From NCBI RefSeq assembly GCF_019175385.1, contig NC_083338.1, positions 95,873,777-95,937,776 of the forward strand: a stretch of 64,000 nt of DNA, given 5' to 3'. The notes beneath the pieces were generated by a model that did no database searches, was not told the origin of the DNA, and worked only from the letters and a program-made list of their open reading frames with translations. The translations under genes and the position numbers were made by a program. Of the stretch, positions 55,575 to 64,000 are shown in pieces (the stretch's first letter is position 1; every line of letters begins with the position of its first letter). The DNA comes from Lycium barbarum (taxonomy: Eukaryota > Streptophyta > Magnoliopsida > Solanales > Solanaceae).

Positions 55575-58013
55575 TGTTACACCTCGGAAAATTTTCCGTT
55601 GGTACGCAAGTGAATGAACTAGTGATAAGTATGGGTGTATGATGTCCATGAGCAAGAAACGACGTTTGATGACCTTAGGCGAGATTTCAAAGAAATCCGC
55701 CGTAAGACGAGAAAGTTGGCTAAGATAAGGCAAGGTGAGGTGAGCAATGCATGTGCATGGATATGGATGATTAAAATGAGAAGTCTAAGAATATGGAAAG
55801 TTGTAGAATTGCAATCTGCTCAGTGGTCGTAAAGTACAAATACGGACCGTAAACAGTTATACGGTCCGTAAACTGCCAGGTCGTAAACTGGCATGCAAAA
55901 CTTCAACTTTCTGCCAGTTGAGGAAATGGTAAAATACGACCTGGTTTACGGACCGTAAAGTGATTTACGGCCCGTAAAACCATGGTCGTAAATCACCATG
56001 GTTGCAGTCTAAAATTTCTGGTTCTGGAAATGGTTAAAGACGACCACGAGGGACGGTCCGTAAACTGCAATACGGGCCGTAAACCATGGTTTACGACCAC
56101 TGTTCACTTCAACACAGATTTTTATGTCATTAAATAAGGGGACCAAGACTTGTTTTATTTTATTTCTACATTACACTCCTTCTCTCTAAAACATCTCTCT
56201 GCATCCATTATACAAGTTTTCAAGAATTATAAGTCATCAACAACATTAAACAAGTGAATCAAGAGTAAGGAAACCATCAAGGGCGATCCAAGGTCAAGAA
56301 ATCCAAATGGAGATAAACTAGGGTTTTGCTCAAAGTGGGGTATTATCAACTAAAGCTTGTTCCTACAACTTCTAAGGTAAGATTCATGATATTTACATGA
56401 TGTTTAAGGTATTGGAGAATTAAAATACATGGATTGTAGAAAATATGGTAAGATGGGTTATGAATGATGAATAGTGACATTTTGAGGAATAGTTTGAATT
56501 GAATCATGAATGTTGTTGTGTTGTGTTATGAACATGTTATAAATGGTATTAAGATCATGAACTAGAAACTTTAGACGAATGGACGAAGTTGGGTGTTATG
56601 ACGTTGAACATGGGTGAATTAGAAACAAATTGAGAAATCTAGATAATGTGGATAATGTGAATGACTAATGGCCATTGTTATGATATTAATGAAGGTAGAA
56701 ACGCTAACATTGGAAGGGGACGTGCAAGTGTAGAATAGTCCGACGAAAAGGTATGTAAGGCTAACCCTTCTTTCATAAGGCATGGTTCTTGGCAAAATTC
56801 CTAATTCCTCTATATGAGCATGTTGTCTCCAAATGATTGATATTCCGAGCTCATAAGCTCACGATCCTTGATATGTACGACGATTGTACTACGCACCTCA
56901 TATGACGAGTAAGCCTATGATATAGAAGTAACAATAATGATGATGATGGTAACGATAATGATATTAATAATGATGTTAAGGGTGCCTAAGGGCTATTATA
57001 CTTATGTGTGCCTATGAAGGGCTATAATGAAACCCCGAGCTTATAACGCCGGGTAGAATATATGTATATGAATATGTATAGAGTATGTATACGATTACGA
57101 AACGCGTACACACCTCTGCAGATGGTACGAATAACCCTGAAGCCTTGGTAGGGTCAGGTATGAGTAACCTTGAGCCTTGGTTGGCCAAGTATGTATGAAA
57201 CACCGATCCTACGAGGTCGGGTATGTTATGTAAATGTTATGTATATGAAATGACTATGTATATAATATGAATATGAATGTGATAAGACTATGTATATGAA
57301 TACGAATAAGGACATGTATACGAATACGATCACAAGTATGGTACGAGCACTATTATGGGATACAGATGATGACCTATGTGTACTAATACGTATGAGAAAT
57401 GGAAAGTCCCTATGTAAGGCAAGTAAGTGCCATTACGATGATATTATTTTCTCCCCTCCTATGTTATTTCATATGTTGTTCATTATGCTTATATATCGAT
57501 GTAGATCATGCTTTACATACTCAGTACATTCTTCGTACTGACGTCCTTTTGTTTGTGGACGCTGCGTCATGCCCGCAGGTGCACAGGGAGACAGACTTGA
57601 TCCATAGCTGCTTATTCTGAGATCGCATAGCAGAGCTCTATTCCCTCGGAGCCAGAGCTTTTGGGTACTTATTCTTTCGCATATATGATTATGGGCATAG
57701 CGGGGTCCTGTCCCGCTCATGTGTTATGTCATACTCTTCTTAGAGGCTCGTAGTCACGTGTATATGTTTAAATATGTCTGGCCTTGTCGGCCCATGTTTT
57801 GTATATCATTTTGTCGGCCACGTTGGCCCATGTACATTTGATGTGGCCTAGATGCCAATTGCGATATAACGGTAATGTCGCCCAAAGGGGCTAGTTTGAT
57901 GAATGAAAGGAAATTATGTGGTCCACCTAGATGCGAGCATAAGATTAAGCTAAGGGGTGCCCGGGTGGGCTAGCACCAGGTGCTCGTCGCGGCCCCCTAG
58001 TCGGGTCGTGACA
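55575..58013 (+). repeat. 5' LTR of G2
   Basis: About 2.4 kb, from TGTTACACCTCGG to GGGTCGTGACA. At 55841-56083 there are at least five palindromes of the TTTACGGACCGTAAA type (55841, 55861, 55945-55959, 55964-55978, 56053, 56071). A TATA-like TTAAATAAGG follows at about 56129. A stem-loop CAGTACattcttcGTACTG lies at 57522-57540. Small frames within are not genes. Confidence 0.95.
56127..56138 (+). promoter_or_regulatory. Candidate TATA box of G2
   Basis: ATTAAATAAGG followed about 30 nt later by a pyrimidine-rich start-like region (CTACATTACACTCC). It lies about 45 nt after the last palindrome. Inferred from sequence only. Confidence 0.35.
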
Positions 58014-58017
58014 AAAG

Positions 58018-58031
58018 TGGTATCAGAGCAG
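58018..58031 (+). promoter_or_regulatory. Primer binding site of G2
   Basis: TGGTATCAGAGCAG, four bases after the LTR end; complement of initiator-methionine tRNA. Confidence 0.95.
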
Positions 58032-58223
58032 TTCAGTCCTAGGGTGTGTCTACGAGCCGTGTCTAGTAGAGTCTTGGTTATGGGTGTGTTGCGCGTCACA
58101 CTTATAAACAAGAAGCTACGGACATTTTAGGAATGATTGACCTTCTTTCTTCATAAGAATCGTGCGATAGAGCTATGATGTAAGAAATTCTTGTTCCTAA
58201 ATCGTGTGTTGTGTATTTCAGAG

Positions 58224-59579
58224 ATGCCTAAAAAGAAAATGGCTACAGCAGACCAACAGGGCAAGGCGGTGGCAGAAAAGCGGGCTGAAAGAGCACCGCC
58301 ACCGGTAGTAGAGGAAAGTGAGTCCTAGAGTGCGGCTCAATCTCAGCCCTCCCAGACAGTGCCTATTACTGAGGAGCGTGAGGGAGCCTCAGCCCCAGCT
58401 CCAGCACCTCCGGCTCCTCCACCGGATGCTTCTGGCCAGGATGTGAAAGAGGCCATTAATCTATTGACTCAGTTGGTTGCGGCCCAGACTTAGAGGCAAA
58501 GTTTAGGGCGTGGTGATAGGGCTGTTAGTGCGAGGGCCCGTGATTTCATTACGTTGAACCCTCCGGAATTCTTTGGGTCAAAGCCGGAGGAGGACCCTCA
58601 GGACTTTATTGACGGTATGTTGAGGACACTCCGATTGATACATGCTTCAGACACCGAGTCAGTGGAGTTAGCGTCATATAGATTGAGAGATTTCTCGATC
58701 CAGTGGTATACGGTGTGGATGGCTTCACGGGGGGCCAATGCACCTCCCCCGGTATGGCAAGAGTTTGTTGATGCCTTTCTCCGTCATTATATGCCTCCGG
58801 AAGTTCGGCGAGCTAGGGCCGATAAATTCTTGAACTTGAGGCAAGGTAGTATGAGTACCCTAGAGTATAGCCTCCGCTTTAACTCCCTGGCTAGGTATGC
58901 TTCGGCCATGGTGGCGGATATGGGCGACCGGGTACACTGATTTGTAAAGGGCCTAGGGCCACACTTGATGGATAAATGCTTGATTGCGTCCCTTAAGGAC
59001 GGTATGGATATTGCACGCATTCAGGCACATGCTCAGAACTTAGAAGAAAGCCTACAGCAGCGGAGAAGTGAGTGTGAGCAAGATCGGGGACATAGCAAGA
59101 GGGCCAGATCCTCAGGCCCGATGAGTGAGTCCAGAGACGGACATAGGCAGCAGCTTCCCAGGCATTTAGGCTATTCCATGACCAGTGCCCCTCCACGGTT
59201 TCCAGGCCAGAGCCTTGATAGATCTGCTCGTTCAGGGCCGAGTCCGAGCTATTCAGGACCTCAGTTCAGAGATGATTCAGGCCAGTCAAGGCCACCTGCA
59301 CCATGATGTTCCCAGTGTGGGAAGTCGCATTGGGGTCGATGCCGATTGGGTTCAAATATTTGCTATTCATGTGGTCGACCAGGCCATATTATGCGTGATT
59401 GCCCCTCAGTACATGGTAGAGGTAGGACCCAGCTGTCAGGGTCTGTAGCCGGATCTTCGGCATCTGTACGCCCTACGGGGCCAGGTTCACATGCGCCAGA
59501 CGGCCATGGTAGAGGTAGAGGGAGAGCTCCCAGTTCCAGCGGTCCTCAGCACCGTATTTATGCTTTAGCTGGATGCTAA
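58224..59579 (+). pseudogene. G2 gag with two zinc knuckles, five stops
   Basis: The start MPKKKMATADQQGKA at 58224 follows the primer site by about 190 nt. A Pro/Ala-rich segment is followed by the Retrotrans_gag domain (NPPEFFGSKPEEDPQDF, DFSIQWYTVW, DAFLRHYMPPEVR, SLRFNSLARYA), a basic Gln/Arg-rich linker, then knuckles CSQCGKSHWGRC and CYSCGRPGHIMRDC, both complete. In-frame stops are at 58326, 58491, 58938, 59304 and 59577. The frame is otherwise unbroken and continues into pol. Gag would form particles that package the RNA. Confidence 0.93.
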
Positions 59580-62500
59580 GATCTTGAGTCTTCTCCTGAC
59601 GTGGTCACAAGTATATTATCGGTATCCTCTCATGATGTATATGCTTTGATTGATCCGGGCTCCACATTGTCCTATGTTACTCCATATATTGCGGGTAAAT
59701 TTATAGTTGAGCCGGAGTCGATCAAACCTTTTGAGGTGTCTACACCCGTGGGTGAATCGGTGATAGCTAACCGAGTATATAGAAATTGTGTAGTTATGAT
59801 TTTTGATCGTCGTACCATGATTGATTTGCATGAGCTAGAAATGGTAGATTTTGACGTCATTATGGGCATGGATTGGTTGGCTTCTTGTTATGCCAATGTT
59901 GATTGTAGAATGAAGATGGTTCGTTTCCAGTTTCCAGGAGAACCAGTCTTAGAATGGAAAGGGAATACGGCGTCACCAAAAGGTAGGTTTATTTCCTATC
60001 TAAAGGCAAGGAAGATGATCACGAAAGGATGTATCTATCATCTAGTGCGTGTTCAAGATGTGGAAGCTGAATCGCCGACTCTACAGTCAGTTCCAGTGGT
60101 GAATGAATTCCCGGATGTGTTCCCGGAAGAGCTTCTAGGCTTTCCTCCCGAGCAGGAGATTGATTTTGCTATTGATGTGTTGTCGGACACTAAGCCCATA
60201 TCTATTCCTCCCTATAGAATGGCACCCGCAAAATTGAAAGAGTTGAAGGAGCAATTGAAAGACTTGCTTGATAAAGGCTTCATTAGGCCTACTTCATCCC
60301 CGTGGGGAGCACCCGTATTGTTTGTCCGGAAGAAAGATGGCTCCTTGAGAATGTGCATTGATTATAGACAATTAAATAAAGTGACGATTAAGAATAAATA
60401 TCCCCTCCCGAGGATTGATGATTCATTTGATCAATTGCTGGGTGCCAAATGGTTTTCAAAGATCGATTTGAGGTTCGGCTATCATCAAGTAAGAGTTAGG
60501 GAAAAATATATCCCTAAGACAGCTTTTAGAATAAGATATGGTCATTTTGAATTCCGGGTAATGTCATTTGGGCTAACTAATGCGCCAGCAGTATTTATGG
60601 ATCTAATGAATAATGTGGTCCGGCCCTTCTTAGATTTATTTGTGATAGTATTTATTGATGACATCTTGGTGTATTCTAAATCCGAGGCAGAACATGCGGA
60701 TCATTTGCGTATTGTCCTTGGAGTTCTTCGAACTCGAGAGTTATTTGCAAAGTTTTCCAAGTGCGAGTTTTAGTTGAACTCAGTGGCATTTTTAGGTCAT
60801 ATTGTTGTAGCCGATGGTATTCGAGTGGATAGTCAAAAGAGTGAAGCAGTGAAAACTTGGCCAAGGCCCACAATTCCTACAGAGGTTCGTAGCTTTCTGG
60901 GCTTAGCAGGTTATTATAGGAGGTTCGTTGAAGGGTTTTCTTCTATTTCTGCACCACTCACAAAGTTGACACAGAAATCAGCGAAGTTTCAATGGACGGA
61001 TGCTTGCGAACGTAGTTTCCAAGAGTTAAAGGGTAGACTGACTTCTGCCCCAGTTTTGGCACTTCCAGAGGGATTGGAAGGATATGTCGTTTATTGTGAT
61101 GCTTCAGGTGTTGGGATAGGCTGCGTACGGATGCAACATGGCAAGGTGATTGCATATGCCTCAAGGCAATCGCGAAAACATGAACAGAATTATCATACCC
61201 ACGATCTAGAATTAGCCGCAGTGGTTCATGCATTAAAGATATGGAGACATTATTTATATGGTGTCCACGTGGATATCTACACAGATCATAAGAGTCTCCA
61301 GTACATCTTCAAGCAGAAAGAGTTGAACTTGCGGCAACGATGATGGTTAGAATTGCTAAAGGACTATGATGTCGATATTTTGTATCACCCCGGAAAGGCA
61401 AATGTTGTGGCTGATGCTCTTAGCCGTAGGTCGATGGGAAGTCTAAGTGATGTACAGCCAGAGAAGAGAGAAATGTCCCGAGAGCTCCAACAGTTAGCTA
61501 GCCTAGGAGTCCGAGTAATGGACTCAGGTAGCAGCAGAGCTACTATCCAAAATACAGCAGTCTCGTCGCTAGTAGTAGAAGCGAAAGAGCGACAATATGA
61601 GGATCCCATGCTAATACAATACAGAGACACACTCCCTCAGAAGGAGGAGTCATCGTTTGACGTTTTGGGACACGAAGTTCTCCGATGCCGAGGCAGACTA
61701 TGTGTCCCTGATGTGGCAGACCTACGCCACCAGATTTTGAGAGAATCTCATTGTTCTCGTTATTCTGTTCACCCTGGAGCGATGAAAATGTATCATGACC
61801 TTAAGACTATATATTGGTGGAATGGGATGAAGAAAGATATAGCAGGATTTGTAGCTCAATGTCCTAATTGTCAACAGGTGAAAATCGAGCACCAAAAGCC
61901 GGTCGGATTATTGCAAGCTGTAGAAATCCCAACGTGGAAGTGGGAAGTGATTAATATGGACTTCATTACAGGGTTACCTCGTTCTCGACATAAATATGAT
62001 TCCATATGGGTGATTGTGGATAGACTCACAAAGTCAGCTCATTCTTACCGGTCAGGATGACCTATGTGGCAGAAGATTATGCCAAGCTTTATCTTAGGGA
62101 GATAGTGAGACTCCATGGCGTCCCAGTATCCATTATCTCCGATAGAGGGACTCAGTTTACAGCAAAATTTTGGAGGTCTTTCCAAGAGGGTTTAGGGACC
62201 CAAGTGCGCCTTAGCACGGCATTCCACCCACAGACCGATGGACAAGCTGAACGCACCATCCAGACTCTTGAATATATGTTACGGGCATGCATAATAGACT
62301 TTGGGGGAAATTGGGATGACCATTTGCCACTCATTGAGTTTGCTTACAATAATAGTTATCATTCTAGCATTCAAATGGCACCATATGAGGCTTTATATGG
62401 GCGGAAGTGTAGATCCCCGATTGGGTGGTTCGAAACAGGAGAGGCTCAGTTGATAGGGCCAGATTTGGTTCAGTAGGCCATCGAGAAAGTTAGCTCATAC

Positions 62501-63003
62501 AAGATCGGTTGTTAGCGGCTCAAAGTCGTCAAAAGTCCTATGCGGATAATCGTCGAAGGGACTTAGAGTTTGAAGTGAAAGATTGGGTATTCTTAAAAGT
62601 GTCGCCGATGAAGGGCGTAATGAGATTTGGCAAGAAGGGGAAGCTTAGTCCCCGGTATATTGGGCCATATGAAATTGTACGCAAAGTGGGCAAAGTGGCC
62701 TATGAGCTAGATCTACCTCCCGAATTGGAGTCAGTTCATCCAGTGTTTCATGTCTCGATGCTTCGAAAATGTGTTGGAGATCCTACTAGGATCATCCCAG
62801 TGAATGATGTGCAACTAACAGAGGAATTGACTTATGAGGAAATACCCATTGCCATATTAGACAGGCAAGTACGGAGGCTTAGAAACAAAGAAGTGGTCTC
62901 AGTTAAGGTGCTATGGAGAGGCAGTAAACGAGAGGAAATGACGTGGGAAGCGGAAGAAAGTATGCGATCCAAATACCCACATTTATTTCAGCCCTTGGAA
63001 TAA
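59580..63003 (+). pseudogene. G2 pol: protease, RT, RNase H, integrase, chromodomain-like end
   Basis: Protease with [17 protein letters not shown] (59640). RT at 60200-60770 with [27 protein letters not shown] and an intact [10 protein letters not shown]. RNase H at 61070-61340 with [21 protein letters not shown] and [10 protein letters not shown], acidic residues kept. Integrase zinc-binding H-H-C-C (HCSRYSVHPGAM, CPNCQQVK). Core with Asp in VINMDFITGLP, Asp in IISDRGTQF and Glu in LPLIEFAYNNS. The C-terminus (GPYEIVRKVGKVAYELDLP, VSMLRKCVGD) has a chromodomain-like VKVLWRGSKREEMTWE end. Stops at 60771, 61341 and 62474. One-base deletions near 62040 and near 62490 shift the frame twice. All catalytic residues that I checked are present. 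Confidence 0.93.
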
Positions 63004-63200
63004 GCCCAAGATGAGGCGTCAAGGTCATAAGGTATGTATGTTTTCCTTTTATGCTTTTGGGTCATGTGTGGCCAAAATTTTATGTTATTATGTTATGGCC
63101 CTGTGCGGCATCGATATTATTGGGTTGTTGTGGCAGGATGGTAGTGCCATATTATAGGGGAAACTCTGGCGAAATTTTTATAGAATTCCCGAACACTTTA
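63004..63200 (+). other. G2 3' untranslated region
   Basis: Non-coding stretch between the pol stop and the polypurine tract. Contains 'atgctttt' and 'ttatgttattatgtt' AT-rich blocks and no frame. Confidence 0.7.
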
Positions 63201-63235
63201 ACATTCGGGGACGAATGTTCTTAAGGGGGGAGGAA
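63201..63235 (+). promoter_or_regulatory. Stem-loop and polypurine tract of G2
   Basis: ACATTCGGGGACGAATGT (63201-63218) can form a 7-bp stem with a GGGG-containing loop. It is followed by TTAAGGGGGGAGGAA (63221-63235), directly before the 3' LTR. G1 has a stem-loop of the same form in the same place. Confidence 0.85.
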
Positions 63236-64000
63236 TGTTACACCTCGGAAAATTTTCGGTTGGTACGCAAGGATGAGCTAGTGATAAGTATGGGTGTATG
63301 ATGTCCATGAGCAAGAAACGACGTTTGATGACCTTACGCGAGATTTCAAAGGAATCCGACGTAAGACGAGAAAGTTGGCTAAGATAAGGCAAGGTGAGGT
63401 GAGCAATGCATGTGCATGGATATGGATGATTAAAATGAGAAGTCTAAGAATATGGAAAGTTGTAGAATTGCAATCTGCCCAGTGGTCGTAAAGTGCAAAT
63501 ACGGACCGTAAACTGTTATACGGTTCGTAAACTGCCAGGTCGTAAACTGGCATGCAAAACTTCAACTTTCTGCCAGTTGAGGAAATGGTAAAATACGACC
63601 TGGTTTACGGACCGTAAAGTGATTTACGGCCCGTAAACCATGGTCGTAAATCACCATGGTTGCAGTCTAAAGTTTATGGTTCTGGAAATGGTTAAAGACG
63701 ACCACGAGGGACGGTCCGTAAACTGCAATACGGGCCGTAAACCATGGTTTACGACCATTGTTCACTTCAACACAGATTTTTAAGTCATTAAATAAGGGGA
63801 CCAAGATTTGTTTTATTTTATTTCTACATTACACTCCTTCTCTCTAAAACATCTCTCTACATCCATTATACAAGTTTTCAAGGATTATAAGTCATCAACA
63901 ACATTAAACAAGTGAATCAAGAGTAAGGAAACCATTAAGGGCGATCCAAGGTCAAGAAATCCAAATGGAGATAAACTAGGGTTTTGCTCAAAGTGGGGTA
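63236..64000 (+). repeat. 3' LTR of G2, first 765 bp
   Basis: Starts TGTTACACCTCGG and matches 55575-56342. The remainder and the right target duplication lie outside the window. Confidence 0.95.

Larger units (their letters stand above)
55575..64000 (+). mobile_element. Gypsy LTR retrotransposon G2 (chromovirus, Tekay/Del-like), young, right end outside window
   Basis: 5' LTR 55575-58013, primer site, gag-pol 58224-63003, polypurine tract and start of the 3' LTR at 63236. It inserted into the Tat-like integrase; the left flank is TATAC. The two LTRs show only about twenty substitutions and a few short indels over the 765 bp that can be compared, so insertion is recent compared with G1. One gag-pol frame runs through almost all domains, broken by eight stops and two single-base deletions. 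Confidence 0.95.

Overview
The window looks like plant nuclear DNA, most likely from a Solanaceae species. The evidence is AT-rich intergenic DNA packed with nested LTR retrotransposons, Stowaway-type MITEs, the tail of a TS-type SINE (a family I know from tobacco and relatives), a plastid tRNA insert in the nucleus, and a plant cell-wall type proline-rich gene. I cannot name the species. Almost every long reading frame belongs to a mobile element. I can support only one intact host gene, a small secreted hydroxyproline-rich protein at 12692-13282 on the minus strand.

Layout. Positions 1-13666 are a MITE-rich arm. They hold four fold-back elements with exact 9-bp target duplications (460-1250, 3898-4398, 10319-10980, 11143-11638), a fifth at 1388-2182 with a 9-bp duplication, a Tourist-like MITE (4568-4830), two Stowaway MITEs, a decayed non-autonomous Copia element (5375-7530), a SINE tail, and a decayed plastid trnE-trnY insert (2723-2866). 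Positions 13667-31025 hold a large element with terminal inverted repeats. It carries two broken copies of a plant mobile domain (MAIN-like) gene, and the first copy is split by a three-level nest of solo LTRs (16630-25911, 16994-23575, 19860-23123) lying in alternating orientation.

Positions 32916-43220 are a second large terminal-inverted-repeat element, filled by a complete but dead chromovirus-type Gypsy element (33802-42781, minus). After about 3.5 kb without a recognisable gene comes the 3' part of a Tat-like Gypsy element (about 46740 to 55574, minus). It is split by a Copia element with a perfect 5-bp duplication (47347-51756) and then by a young Gypsy element (55575 to beyond 64000, plus) whose 3' LTR runs off the window.

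The elements work together only as an insertion history. The order can be read from which element interrupts which. I see no operon, defence system or other undescribed machinery that I can support. The most interesting cross-element pattern is regulatory. Four different LTR families carry a CpG-containing palindrome cluster about 220-600 nt into the LTR, upstream of a TATA-like sequence, and the same families share a short stem-loop farther downstream. The decay pattern is also striking: nearly all stop codons in the youngest Gypsy element and in the plastid insert fit C-to-T or G-to-A change.
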